A stretch of 64,000 nt of DNA from Pleurocapsa minor HA4230-MV1 (GTDB taxonomy: Bacteria > Cyanobacteriota > Cyanobacteriia > Cyanobacteriales > Xenococcaceae): positions 263,163-327,162 of the forward strand of contig JAHHHZ010000021.1 in the NCBI GenBank assembly GCA_019359095.1, written 5' to 3'. This document shows positions 54,390-63,938 of this stretch, in pieces. Below the pieces are notes generated by a model. The model ran no database searches and was not told the DNA's origin. It saw only the letters and a program-made list of their open reading frames with translations. Numbering within the stretch: the first letter of the stretch is position 1; each line of letters begins with the position of its first letter. A program made the translations under genes and the position numbers.

Positions 54390-54995
54390 ACCCTCTACTC
54401 CATAAAATGGACAGTAGAACTAGATGCTGGCGGTTACGAAGCCGTTAACCTAGAACGCATATCCCTAATCGAATTCCAGTCATCAAGTGCGATCAAGACA
54501 AATCTAGAAATCCCCTTTGGCGATGAACCTCAAGCAACTACCGACCAACTAGAAAAAGAAATCATCGCCCTCAAAACAGAAGTCCATAAGCTTAGACAAG
54601 AAAACGAAATCATCAAAAAAGACTTAGAACAAGCCAAACAAATCATCCGTAGGGCAAAAGATATCTCTCCGATAATGCGCCTTAGTCTCCAACGAGTCAT
54701 GAGATTAGCCCATCAAGCTTGCATGGATATCAAACGCACTGTCGGAGGCTGGATCTTAAAAATGGGCAACAAAGCTCGTAAATTTCGTCGTCTGGCAGAT
54801 ATTTGGGATATTTTATCTCAAGATGAATGGTATTTAAGTGATATTTTCCCTAAAGATAAATTAATTGCTCTAGACCTAATTCAAGCACCCCGTCCGATTA
54901 AAAAACCGACTCCTGCCGAGAAGAAGACTTTTCCCCTAATACGTCCTGAAGAAGTATTGAGGAGACAAAGAATGGGCTTACCGAAATGTAGTTAA
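54390..54995 (+). pseudogene. 5'-truncated coiled-coil protein gene
   Basis: The coding frame is open from the TAA at 54387 to the stop at 54995, but the first ATG is at 54675, in the middle of a conserved-looking protein. Before it the frame reads WTVELDAGGYEAVNLERISL and a heptad coiled coil (LEKEIIALKTEVHKLRQENE). After it come LSLQRVMRLAHQACMDIKRT and a C-terminus IRPEEVLRRQRMGLPKCS. No ATG, GTG or TTG lies between 54390 and 54675, so the true start has probably been lost. The family is not recognised. Confidence 0.5.
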
Positions 54996-55132
54996 AATCA
55001 ACAAAAACAACAAATATTGTTATAAGACTTTATATTTGACTATTAATATCAGTGGTCATTTTTAAATAGTAGCGTTAATCTATTCTTTGCCATGTCTGTG
55101 ATTAAGCAGTTAAACAAATTTAGAATCTTGCT

Positions 55133-55435
55133 ATGGATAACAAAAAATATAATTTACCTAAAAGGCTAGTTACAGGAGGGACGAAGAGATCCCAGGAAGC
55201 TGTAGTACCCAATTTTACTGGAGGAGATGGTCAAATTGGGAGTAATATGAATATTCGCTGGACTCCTAGCAGGCTTGTGATAGCTGCAACATTATTAGGA
55301 GTTCCTTTTTTGCTCACGACAGTAATCGCATTTAAGTCAGGGAAGATTTTAATTGGAGCAATTTTAGTAGGTATAGCGGTTTTTGTTGGGTTGATGTATC
55401 TAGCTTTACGTTATATAGAAGCAAATGAATTTTAA
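55133..55435 (+). CDS. Small two-helix membrane protein
   Basis: 100 residues: polar basic N-terminus (about 1-45), then two membrane helices (about 47-66 and 71-93) with a short turn KSGK between them. It resembles small plastid/cyanobacterial membrane proteins but does not match PAM68 on inspection. Function unknown. Confidence 0.5.
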   Translation: MDNKKYNLPKRLVTGGTKRSQEAVVPNFTGGDGQIGSNMNIRWTPSRLVIAATLLGVPFLLTTVIAFKSGKILIGAILVGIAVFVGLMYLALRYIEANEF

Positions 55436-55562
55436 TTGATTTTCAATAGTAATTGACTAATTGACTAGGCGTTGCATAGTTACGGGATAGTTTTTAGTTA
55501 GATAAAAATTTGCTCCGTTTCTGAGTCTTCAAGTTTCTTAATTAGTTTTTACTATTGCAGGA

Positions 55563-56504
55563 TTATACAACACCGTAATTTGCTGGTTGCTGCGCCTGAG
55601 CGATAATTATTCTATGGCGAGGAGTAGTAATCGAAATACGAGGAGTAGTAAAACCTGCGCCAATAAATATTTGCTTCATATCCAACGTAAAATATTGATC
55701 CAAATAGGGTTCAGTACTTTTAAGTAGAGTCAATATATAAGGGGGCATTTTCTGGAAGATTGAGGATTGAGGATTCATATCCATAATGGATAAATAACCT
55801 CCTGGACGTAGTAGACGATGAGCTTCCGTAATAATTGCCTGTGCTGCGACAGTGGGAAGCTCATGAAACATCAAGGAAGCCGAAACTAAATCAAAATTTT
55901 GAGTAGCTAGACCTGTAGATTCAGCAGCAGCATGAATCCATTTAATTGAATATTGTTGCTGTTTTGCTCGATGTTGAGCTACGGAAAGAAAGTACGGAGA
56001 AAGATCGATCCCTGTAATTTGTGCTTGGGGATAAATTTCCTGTAGAGCAATACTGCTCATTCCTACACCACAACCAAGATCGAGAATCGTATTAGGGGTA
56101 ATTGTTAGATGCTGCTGCAATGCCTGATGATAACTTTGTCTCAGTCTAGTGTCGCCGTTAACACCGACTTCTGGCCAAATCTTAGCATGGACAGATCGAG
56201 CCGCCGATTCTACTTCCCAAGCCGCTTTCCAGCTTAAATTACCATCTGGATAAGCGTGAAAAGAAGTGGTGTAATAGTCTGGATATTTGAGGTTTGGATT
56301 CTGGATTTGAGTAAAATCTTCAGACCAATTGCGATCGCTTAACTGTTGGACATTTTCTCGCCAGGGTACACCAATTGCTTCTGCACGCTCGATCATCATC
56401 TGACGCGCGCGGGATTTGGCAAAGTCAGCTAAAGGCTTAATTGATAAGATGCCTTGCACTAAACGGGAGGTTAGATTTATTTTAGGCTGAGGAGCAACAG
56501 TCAT
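55563..56504 (-). CDS. Class I SAM-dependent methyltransferase
   Basis: 313 residues. Methyltransf domain: TILDLGCGVGMSSIALQEIY (about 140-159), ITGIDLSPYF, FDLVSASLMFHELP and LLRPGGYLSIMDMNPQ. The N-terminal 130 residues are an extra helical region (NLKYPDYYTTSFHAYPDGNLSW) found in a cyanobacterial subgroup. The methyl acceptor is not known. Leftward, alone. Confidence 0.85.
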   Translation of the reverse strand: MTVAPQPKINLTSRLVQGILSIKPLADFAKSRARQMMIERAEAIGVPWRENVQQLSDRNWSEDFTQIQNPNLKYPDYYTTSFHAYPDGNLSWKAAWEVESAARSVHAKIWPEVGVNGDTRLRQSYHQALQQHLTITPNTILDLGCGVGMSSIALQEIYPQAQITGIDLSPYFLSVAQHRAKQQQYSIKWIHAAAESTGLATQNFDLVSASLMFHELPTVAAQAIITEAHRLLRPGGYLSIMDMNPQSSIFQKMPPYILTLLKSTEPYLDQYFTLDMKQIFIGAGFTTPRISITTPRHRIIIAQAQQPANYGVV

Positions 56505-56769
56505 CGCAAGATGTTTGAAGGTTCAATTATTATCTTAAATTTAAATTGCTCTTATTGTAGAATGCTTATTCTCCAAGATAAAGAAAAATGCCACTTTGGC
56601 GATCGCTTTAGCCCAAATTTACAGCTTGATATGAGTTTAGATTCCAGTTTTATAAAGTTAAGATGAAGTTGGTCTTTGTTTGAGCAAGATTACATGAACA
56701 TACTAATTGTTAAAGAAAGTTGTGGAATAATAAATTTAAGACTAGATATTCATTATTATTTACCAATTT

Positions 56770-56804
56770 AAAAGGTGCGTCCTTAGACAACGCGCTTTTT
56801 TTTT
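56770..56804 (+). terminator. Orphan Rho-independent terminator
   Basis: AAAAGGTGCGT (56770-56780) pairs with ACGCGCTTTT (56790-56799), and a nine-T run follows. No annotated gene ends before it on this strand: the nearest upstream feature is the 5' end of the leftward methyltransferase gene. It may end a small RNA from the 404-base gap 56505-56908. Confidence 0.7.
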
Positions 56805-56908
56805 GCCCAAATTTTCTCTCAATTAGTTTGACATCCAAACTTAAAGCTAATTGACAGTAATAATCTCTGGTGTAGACTAATGACTACCATAATCACCCTG
56901 AGATCCCT

Positions 56909-58636
56909 TTGAAGAATCGTAGCTATTGGCAACTCCTTCCTTTTGTTCGTCCTCAAAGCCTGACTATATTTTGGGCTTTTATTTGTACTGTAATCTTCAC
57001 TACTTTTTGGCCAATTAAAGCCTGGCTAGCAGGAGAAGTAAGTCAATATATTGGCAAAGGCGATCCCAGTAGTATTGCACGCATCGCTGGATTAGCAGCA
57101 ATAGTTTTTTTGTTACAGGGGGTGGCTCAATATGGACAGGATGCTCTAATGGCGAAAGCTTCACTCAAGGCGACTTTAAGTTTACGCACATCTGTCTATA
57201 GTCATTTACAGAAGTTAAGCCTGAATTATTTTGAAGTGGTTAAAACAGGGGATTTAACCTATCGTTTAACTGAAGATATCGATCGCATTGGGGAAGTAAT
57301 TAATCAGTTTTTTCACGATTTTATTCCCTGCATCTTACAGTTATTGGTAGTGTTAGGCTATATGTTATGGCTGAATTGGCAGTTAACGATCGCAACTTTG
57401 ATTTTAGCCCCTTTGATGGGGATAATTATCGGCACATTTGGAGAGAAACTGTTAAAGTATTCGCGCCGTAGTCAAAATCGGATTTCTAATCTGTCGGCTT
57501 TATTAACTGAAGTATTGAGCGGTATTCGTTTAGTCCAGGCTTTTGCCGCCGAAGAATATGAATTAGAGCGTTTTAGTCGAGAAGCACAAGCCAATTGCCA
57601 AGCTAAATATCAGGCGGAGAAGGTCAAGGCATTTCAGTTTGTGGTGGTAGGCTTTTTACTGGTAATGACTGTCTTGTTTATCTTTTTCTTAGGTGGATGG
57701 CAGATATCTTTAGGAAATTTAACTGGAAAGGATTTTGTCAGCTACATTACAGGAGTGGCACTATTAATTGACCCAATTACTCATACGACGAGTAACTATA
57801 ATAGCTTTAAGGAAGGACAGGCATCTGTAGATAAAATCTTTGAGTTACTAGCAATTCAACCCGCAGTAGTTGAAACAGAACAGGCGATCGCTTTGGAGTC
57901 AGTAACAGGTAAAGTTGAATACGCTGAGGTTAGCTTTAGCTATAAGCCTGATGTTGCTGTAATTAATAATTTAAGCTTGTTGGCGCATCCTGGAGAAACC
58001 ATTGCCTTAGTCGGTTCATCGGGTGCAGGTAAGTCTACTTTAGTTAATTTATTACCCCGCTTTTATAATGTTGATCGAGGAAAAATCTTAATTGATGGCA
58101 TCAATATTCAAGACGTTACTCTCAAAAGCCTGAGACAACAAATAGGCATTGTGCCACAAGAAACTACTTTATTCTCTGGTACAATTGCCCAAAATATTGC
58201 CTTTGGTAAAACTGATTTAGAACTAAAAGATATTGAAGCTGCTGCCAAAATTGCTAACGCCCATCAATTTATTAACGAACTATCTCAAGGTTACTTTACC
58301 TACGTGGGAGAAAGAGGGGTTAACCTTTCGGGTGGACAAAGACAAAGAATTGCGATCGCTCGGGCAATTTTACTAAATCCGCGAATTTTAATTTTAGACG
58401 AAGCTACCTCTGCCTTGGACTCGGAATCTGAAGCATTAGTACAGGAAGCCTTAGAAAGAATTATGCGCGATCGCACAGTATTTGTCATTGCTCATCGATT
58501 AGCTACTGTCCGAAGGGCAGATCGTATTCTAGTATTAGAAAAAGGGCAAATAATTGAGTCTGGTAATCATCAACAATTACTAGATAAAAATGGAGCATAT
58601 GCTAAATTTCATGCTCGACAATTTCAAGAAGTTTAG
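56909..58636 (+). CDS. ABC exporter, fused membrane and ATPase domains
   Basis: 575 residues, half-transporter of the MsbA/LapB type. Six membrane helices (about 18-320) with SLNYFEVVKTGDLTYRLTED as the coupling region, then the ATPase: Walker A ALVGSSGAGKST (about 366-377), Q-loop GIVPQETTLFSG, signature LSGGQRQRIAIARA (about 473), Walker B ILILDEATSALD. Start is TTG at 56909; no ATG fits. Lipid or peptide substrate unknown. Confidence 0.92.
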   Translation: MKNRSYWQLLPFVRPQSLTIFWAFICTVIFTTFWPIKAWLAGEVSQYIGKGDPSSIARIAGLAAIVFLLQGVAQYGQDALMAKASLKATLSLRTSVYSHLQKLSLNYFEVVKTGDLTYRLTEDIDRIGEVINQFFHDFIPCILQLLVVLGYMLWLNWQLTIATLILAPLMGIIIGTFGEKLLKYSRRSQNRISNLSALLTEVLSGIRLVQAFAAEEYELERFSREAQANCQAKYQAEKVKAFQFVVVGFLLVMTVLFIFFLGGWQISLGNLTGKDFVSYITGVALLIDPITHTTSNYNSFKEGQASVDKIFELLAIQPAVVETEQAIALESVTGKVEYAEVSFSYKPDVAVINNLSLLAHPGETIALVGSSGAGKSTLVNLLPRFYNVDRGKILIDGINIQDVTLKSLRQQIGIVPQETTLFSGTIAQNIAFGKTDLELKDIEAAAKIANAHQFINELSQGYFTYVGERGVNLSGGQRQRIAIARAILLNPRILILDEATSALDSESEALVQEALERIMRDRTVFVIAHRLATVRRADRILVLEKGQIIESGNHQQLLDKNGAYAKFHARQFQEV

Positions 58637-58678
58637 TATCTAATCTCAGTTAGGGTAAAGACAATTGATCGGTTAAGG

Positions 58679-58713
58679 TAGCTATTAGCTATTAGCTTTT
58701 AGCTTTTAGCTTT
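58679..58713. repeat. Heptamer tandem repeat (TAGCTAT/TAGCTTT)
   Basis: Five units: two TAGCTAT followed by three TAGCTTT, between the ABC gene and the convergent monooxygenase gene. Confidence 0.9.
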
Positions 58714-58831
58714 TTAATTACGTTTAATCAGTCGTCTGGATTGCGATCAGCATTAATATAGCCCTAGATAACAACGTTAAGACATCTTTGAAATACTATT
58801 TCCTCTTTCCTATTTCTTACTTCCTATTTCC

Positions 58832-58886
58832 TACTTACGAGCAAATTACTATTAATGTCCTAATCCAACTTTGTACGGCCATAGCT
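58832..58886. repeat. Dispersed repeat D, copy 3, overlapping a stop codon
   Basis: TACTTACGAGC, TTAATGTCCTAA and TTTGTACGGCCATAG match copies at 210-262 and 36155-36193. It supplies the last few codons and the stop (58860-58862) of the leftward monooxygenase gene. Confidence 0.8.
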
Positions 58887-60080
58887 TACAGCTACCTTAG
58901 TTACTCCCTGACGTAGTTGCTTTTGTCTTTTTAACCACGAATACTTAATCCCTGGCCCAATGATCGGCGCCAAGGTTTTAGCCCCCCAGCGAACAAAAGC
59001 GCTATTGTGCAGTAGTTCTGCCTGGCCCATTTCCTGTGCCTGTAGTTGTTGAATACGGATAATTTCTGGTTCTCTTTCCTGTTGAATCAAGGGTAATACC
59101 GCGTCAATCTGATCTAAATTAGCTGCTGAACTACTTAAGATCGGAACTAAGTGATTAGCAGCGACGATCGCATCGCGAAATGCCATATTAATTCCCTGTG
59201 CGCGGATTGGTGACATGGGATGGACTGCATCCCCCAGTAAAATTAGTCCAGGGATTGACCAGCGATCGCATCTACCGACGACTACAGATAACAGTAGGGG
59301 TTGAGTTAAGCTAGCTTGATGTTTCAGGATATGTTCTGCTAACCAGGGAGGAGAAGTGGCGGCTAGTTTATTGACCCAATCAACGGTTTTCCAGTCGTAA
59401 TTATCGTCTGCATGAAGTCCCCAGCCGATGTGTAATTGACCAGATGAGGCTCTAAATAGACCAAAAGCGTCTTTACCCTGAATAATGGAATAAAAGATGT
59501 TGCTTGATTGAGCTAAAGTTCCCGAATCAAGTTTGAACCACAGAATATTAATACTGCTTTGCAGCTTAGTTAAATCAATTCCTGCTTTTTTGCGAATTAG
59601 CGAATTACGTCCATCAGCAGCAATCACTAGATCGGCTTGAATTTCTCTTCCCGAACCTAATTTAATGCCACAAATACGCTTGTTGACTGATAAAAGATCC
59701 TGGACAGCTTCTCCTTGCATAAATTCAAATTGAGGATAAGTTTCCGCCTGCTGAATAATTGCTGCTAATAAATGAGGTTGTGAAACTACTGTGGTGCAAT
59801 ATTTTCCTGTTGCTTCTATTGGCTCATTCACTTTAAATAAACTACGGTGAGATAACAAAAATTCCCAAGCATCGATAGTTTGATGGGGAATATCTGATAA
59901 TAGTTTGAGCAAGTCCATTTCTGCCAAGGCATCTAAGCCACTGGGCATCAAACCTTCTCCCCGAAATTGGCGTTTAAAATCGCTAGACGCTTCAATTAGT
60001 TTTACTTTAATCCCTTTTTTGACTAGCATTAGCGCTAGTACTGCACCTGTAGGGCCAGCGCCAACAATTATTACCTGCAT
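58860..60080 (-). CDS. FAD-dependent aromatic-type monooxygenase
   Basis: 406 residues of the PHBH/UbiH group. FAD-binding VGAGPTGAVLALML (6-19), the middle DG motif VIAADGRNSLIRKKAG, and GDAVHPMSPIRAQGINMAFRD near the end. A single-component flavin hydroxylase; substrate unknown (carotenoid, quinone or secondary metabolite). The C-terminal residues RTKLD are encoded by dispersed repeat D, so the natural C-terminus has been altered. Confidence 0.85.
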   Translation of the reverse strand: MQVIIVGAGPTGAVLALMLVKKGIKVKLIEASSDFKRQFRGEGLMPSGLDALAEMDLLKLLSDIPHQTIDAWEFLLSHRSLFKVNEPIEATGKYCTTVVSQPHLLAAIIQQAETYPQFEFMQGEAVQDLLSVNKRICGIKLGSGREIQADLVIAADGRNSLIRKKAGIDLTKLQSSINILWFKLDSGTLAQSSNIFYSIIQGKDAFGLFRASSGQLHIGWGLHADDNYDWKTVDWVNKLAATSPPWLAEHILKHQASLTQPLLLSVVVGRCDRWSIPGLILLGDAVHPMSPIRAQGINMAFRDAIVAANHLVPILSSSAANLDQIDAVLPLIQQEREPEIIRIQQLQAQEMGQAELLHNSAFVRWGAKTLAPIIGPGIKYSWLKRQKQLRQGVTKVAVSYGRTKLD

Positions 60081-60358
60081 AGTTTTATTTATAACTGTAA
60101 TTAAATTTTTACCTAATAAGAGTAATTAAGAAAAATTGGGCATAATAAACAATCAAAAAAATTATTAGCTATTTAATATCCCTTAGAACTAAAAAAATCA
60201 ACCAAAAATATTTTTTTATTCAATCTCGATCTGAACTTTATCTTATCTTTATTGACTTCCAAATCAACTATTAATTTTAATAATTTTGCTCTTATCATTT
60301 TTTTGAATGTAAGCTAAAATTCGCCCAATGGCTTAACCAAAAACATGGAGATTGATCG

Positions 60359-60871
60359 ATGGCGGCTCTGAGAAAACCCGATTTTTCGTCTGATTACTAT
60401 TATCCTCAAGCTCAACCCAACGAAGTTGTTAATCAACCGAACATAGTTCAGCGATCGCCAGTTCAACCAGCAAAACTGGTTAAATCGAAGACTTTTCCTA
60501 AGTCCCAAGCCTTGCCAAAGAACCTGAAAACCCTCTGTTTAATCCAAAAAAGTTCTTTTTGCTTGGCGATCGCCACCATGACTGCCAGTATCAGTCTCTA
60601 TGTTTCGACGGTGAAAATTCCTCAGCAATGGAGTCAGGAATATCAACATTTAGAAGATTTACAGCAACAGGAACGTCAATTAGTAGCAGTCAACGAAACG
60701 ATTAAATATCAAATTGCCCAAGAAGCAGGAAAAAACAAGAGTTTGAGCATATCTAAGCCAGAATCGGCGATTTTTATTAATCCTGCTCAAGTTAAACCCA
60801 GAAACCCAGCCGATCTTCAGCAAACCCAGTCAAAAATAGCAGAGCTAAAATATAACAGTTTGGGATATTAA
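60359..60871 (+). CDS. FtsL-like bitopic protein upstream of ftsI
   Basis: 170 residues. A basic, proline-rich cytoplasmic N-terminus (about 1-60), one membrane helix (about 66-84: SFCLAIATMTASISLYV), then a periplasmic coiled coil (QEYQHLEDLQQQERQLVAVNE) and a polar tail. Size, topology and its position 240 bases before ftsI resemble FtsL/FtsB-type divisome proteins, which are poorly conserved. ATG 60359 with GGAG eight bases upstream. Function inferred from position and topology only. Confidence 0.6.
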   Translation: MAALRKPDFSSDYYYPQAQPNEVVNQPNIVQRSPVQPAKLVKSKTFPKSQALPKNLKTLCLIQKSSFCLAIATMTASISLYVSTVKIPQQWSQEYQHLEDLQQQERQLVAVNETIKYQIAQEAGKNKSLSISKPESAIFINPAQVKPRNPADLQQTQSKIAELKYNSLGY

Positions 60872-61109
60872 GCCAAAAATATTGGAGATTTTTAGAGTTA
60901 TTCGTTAATATCAATTTCTGCTTCTTTTTATTTACCGATCATTCTCACAATTAAAGTCAAAATAGCTTTGATTTATACAGTTATCCTAAAGGATATACTT
61001 CGCTATCTTTGCATAAAATTACCGAGTTAATCAATCTAAGTAAATTATTTAGCTAGTAGAGAAATACCGATGACTAATCTTAAATATTAGACAGCTTAGA
61101 AGCTCAACT

Positions 61110-63032
61110 ATGTCCAAATCTAAGTTTAAATTCCCTCTCAAGCCAAATAGAAATAATTCCCTTAAGCTAGCTAAACGACAACAGCTACAGCGTCGTAACA
61201 GCGATCGAGATCGAGCAATGCCAACCACTAACTCGGCGATCGCCAGATTGTTGCTCGTCTGGAGTATCTTAGTGATTGGGGCGTTTGCTTTAGGCGCTAA
61301 ATTGTACTATCTTCAGGTCATCGATCCCGTGATTAAGTATGAACAAGCACCCGACGGGAAAAAATTAAGCCAGATCGCGATCGATCAGCAGACAACTAAG
61401 CTAAATTTTTATATTCCTCGTCGTCAAATTGTCGATCGCCAGCAAAACGTCTTAGCCACCGATCGTATCACCTATACACTTTACGTTCATCCTCATCTAT
61501 TTAGACGCAACTCAGAACCAGTACCCGCAACAGAAATTGCCGAACAACTCTCAGCAATATTGGGTGATAAAACGTCAGCAGAACTATTAGCCATCTTTGC
61601 CAAACAAGATTGGGGAATCCTGTTGTCTGAGGATCTGCCAGAATCTGTCAAGGAGAAAATTACCACGATGCAAATTGATGGTTTGGATCTCAAGCAAAAC
61701 TATACTCGCTTCTATCCTCACAAAAAGATGGCTGCTGAAGTGACGGGATATGTTAATCGCGACAGTTCTCGTAGTCCCCAAGCAGGGGTGGAATACACTC
61801 AAAACAAGCTTTTAGAACGCAAGCCAATAAGCTGGAAAATGAAGCGCAGCTTTGAAAACTCTAAACCTATATTTTATCCAGGGGATTTAGAGCGATCGCA
61901 ACAACTCTTTAACTTCGACGATCTGCGACTACAGCTAACTATTGACCTAAGATTACAGCAGATTGCCCGCAATGCCCTTAAGGTACAGATGGATAAATAT
62001 AAGGCCAAGCGGGGTACGGTAATCGTTATGGATGTCCGTGATGGTGCGATCGCTGCTTTGGTATCAGAACCCACGTACGATCCGAATACTTACAATAAAT
62101 ACGGGATTGAACTATTTAAGAACTGGGCAATTACCGATCTTTATGAACCTGGTTCAACCTTTAAACCAATTAATCTTGCCTTGGCCTTGGATGCAGGAGT
62201 CATCGATCCTGACGACACCTTTAATGACACGGGAGAAATTAAAATTAAGGATGCGGTGGTGCGTAATCATGATTTTGACCAAGAAGGCGCTAGGGGAGAA
62301 TTATCTCTAGCTGAAATTCTTAAATATTCCAGCAATGTCGGCATGATCAAGGCGATGCGACGGATGAAACCTTTAGAATACTATCGAGATCTGCAAAAAT
62401 TGGGGATTGAGGATCAGGTAGATTTTGATATTCCTGGCTACACTCCAGGCAGCTTAAAAGACGAGGTAGAATTTACTGTCAGAGAAATTGAACCCGCCAC
62501 TACCGCTTTTGGTCAAGGTTTGTCCTTAACTCCCCTCAAGTTAATTCAACTTCATGCAGCCTTAGCTAATCAAGGAAAATTAATTACTCCTCACGTAGTT
62601 AGAGGTTTATCAGACTACAAAGGCTATTTACACTATGTTCAACCAGCAAACAGTAAGCAAATCTTTTCGCCCAAAACTGCCAAGACGGTTTTAGAAATGA
62701 TGGAAGAGGTGGTTGAGGATGGCAGTGGCTATGCTGCCAAAGTTCCAGGCTATCGTATTGCGGGTAAAACTGGTACTTCTCAAAAGGCAGTGGATCGGGG
62801 AGGATATGATGAAAAAGCCAAAATTACTAGCTTTGTCAGTATATTTCCCGTAGAAGCACCTCGATATGCAGTTTTAGCGGTAGTGGATGAACCCCATGGA
62901 AAATATACCTTTGGTTCTACTGTTGCTGCACCGATAGTTGGTTCGGTGATTCAAGGTATTATTAACATGGAAGGCATCCCACCTAGTAAGACTAGTCAGA
63001 ATGTAGATCGCCAGGCAAAAGTAGATCGCTAA
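61110..63032 (+). CDS. ftsI: FtsI-type penicillin-binding protein (septal transpeptidase)
   Basis: 640 residues. One N-terminal membrane helix (about 47-66), dimerisation domain (RRQIVDRQQNVLATDR), then the transpeptidase: SxxK in GSTFKP (Ser349, Lys352), SSN (407-409), KTG (553-555). Cross-links septal peptidoglycan with FtsW. The basic N-terminus of about 45 residues is longer than usual. The FtsL-like gene precedes it. Confidence 0.93.
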   Translation: MSKSKFKFPLKPNRNNSLKLAKRQQLQRRNSDRDRAMPTTNSAIARLLLVWSILVIGAFALGAKLYYLQVIDPVIKYEQAPDGKKLSQIAIDQQTTKLNFYIPRRQIVDRQQNVLATDRITYTLYVHPHLFRRNSEPVPATEIAEQLSAILGDKTSAELLAIFAKQDWGILLSEDLPESVKEKITTMQIDGLDLKQNYTRFYPHKKMAAEVTGYVNRDSSRSPQAGVEYTQNKLLERKPISWKMKRSFENSKPIFYPGDLERSQQLFNFDDLRLQLTIDLRLQQIARNALKVQMDKYKAKRGTVIVMDVRDGAIAALVSEPTYDPNTYNKYGIELFKNWAITDLYEPGSTFKPINLALALDAGVIDPDDTFNDTGEIKIKDAVVRNHDFDQEGARGELSLAEILKYSSNVGMIKAMRRMKPLEYYRDLQKLGIEDQVDFDIPGYTPGSLKDEVEFTVREIEPATTAFGQGLSLTPLKLIQLHAALANQGKLITPHVVRGLSDYKGYLHYVQPANSKQIFSPKTAKTVLEMMEEVVEDGSGYAAKVPGYRIAGKTGTSQKAVDRGGYDEKAKITSFVSIFPVEAPRYAVLAVVDEPHGKYTFGSTVAAPIVGSVIQGIINMEGIPPSKTSQNVDRQAKVDR

Positions 63033-63146
63033 TCATGTTTCATATCTCCTACTACCAGCACCATGAAATAACGAGAAGTTACATTCTTGAGCATGATGTC
63101 AAGCGACTGTTAGCATTAGTTTTAACTTGTTGTTGAGCTGTGACAA

Positions 63147-63653
63147 ATGCAGATTCTGGAAACTTCTCGACTAACGTTGCGGTATATTACTTCCCGTGAT
63201 GCCGAAGCTTTAATGCCGATCTTAGGTGACGCAGAAGTAATGCAATTTTCAATCATTGGCGTACATAGTAAAAAGCAAATTAAACAGTTTATTGAGCAAA
63301 GATTAATATCTTATATGGAATATGGTTTTGGTTTATATGGCGTAGTACATAAACAAAATCAAGAATTAATCGGCTACTGTGGTTTTTTTATTCAATCTAT
63401 TGAGCAGCAAAAAGAAGTTGAAGTCGGTTATCGTTTAGCCCGAAAATATTGGGGACAGGGACTGGCAACTGAAGCAGCTCAGGCGGTTGTGGAGTATGGA
63501 CAGCAGAGATTTAACTTTCAGCGTTTTGTCTGTTTGATCGAAATAGAAAATAGTCGTTCGATTCGTGTCGCTAACAAACTGGGTATGACACTAGAAAAAA
63601 AGATCATTTATCATGGTTTGGATGTGGCAATGTATAGTTTGAATTGTCAGTAA
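63147..63653 (+). CDS. GNAT N-acetyltransferase (RimJ/RimL-like)
   Basis: 168 residues. ETSRLTLRYITSRDAEAL at the N-terminus, the acetyl-CoA site GYCGFFIQSIEQQKEVEVGYRLARKYWGQGLATEAAQAVV and ENSRSIRVANKLGMTLEK. Acetylates an amino group on a protein or small molecule; the substrate is unknown. Confidence 0.9.
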   Translation: MQILETSRLTLRYITSRDAEALMPILGDAEVMQFSIIGVHSKKQIKQFIEQRLISYMEYGFGLYGVVHKQNQELIGYCGFFIQSIEQQKEVEVGYRLARKYWGQGLATEAAQAVVEYGQQRFNFQRFVCLIEIENSRSIRVANKLGMTLEKKIIYHGLDVAMYSLNCQ

Positions 63654-63880
63654 TACTGCTTGGCAAATTGATTCTAGTAGTTCATCAAGTTTGAATTGAA
63701 GGATAAAGTCTTTGATAGTTTCTGTTGATACCTGTTGAACACACTCAAGTTCGACCATTTTCCTGTACCTGCTGAAGTTTCGCTACAAGCGATCGCAATT
63801 AAATAAGCTTTTTTTTCTCCATTAATTATTTTGAGACGGCGATTTTGATTTACTTTTTTTCATCTTTCATCCTATTTAGC

Positions 63881-63938
63881 TTCCACCCGTGAAGCCCCGC
63901 GTTGTACCGATAGGTCAACGTCGGGATGAGAGGGTGGG
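63881..63938. repeat. Two-tier hairpin at the right end of the window
   Basis: The inner stem CCCCGCGTTGTACC (63895-63908) / GGTCAACGTCGGG (63913-63925) has loop GATA; the outer stem CCACCC (63883-63888) pairs with GGGTGG (63932-63937). No gene is adjacent except the GNAT gene. The fold resembles the right-end/guide-RNA scaffold of IS200/IS605-type elements, but no tnpA or tnpB is in the window. The 347-base end region is otherwise AT-rich without a convincing gene. Confidence 0.45.

Noticed and set aside
55133..55435. PAM68-type assembly factor
   Set aside because: Size and two helices fit, but the conserved PAM68 residues are not visible.
63591..63758. Leftward 55-residue frame starting MVELECVQQVSTETIK with AGGA before it
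   Set aside because: Its second half is antisense to the acetyltransferase coding region, no family is recognised, and it is short enough to occur by chance.
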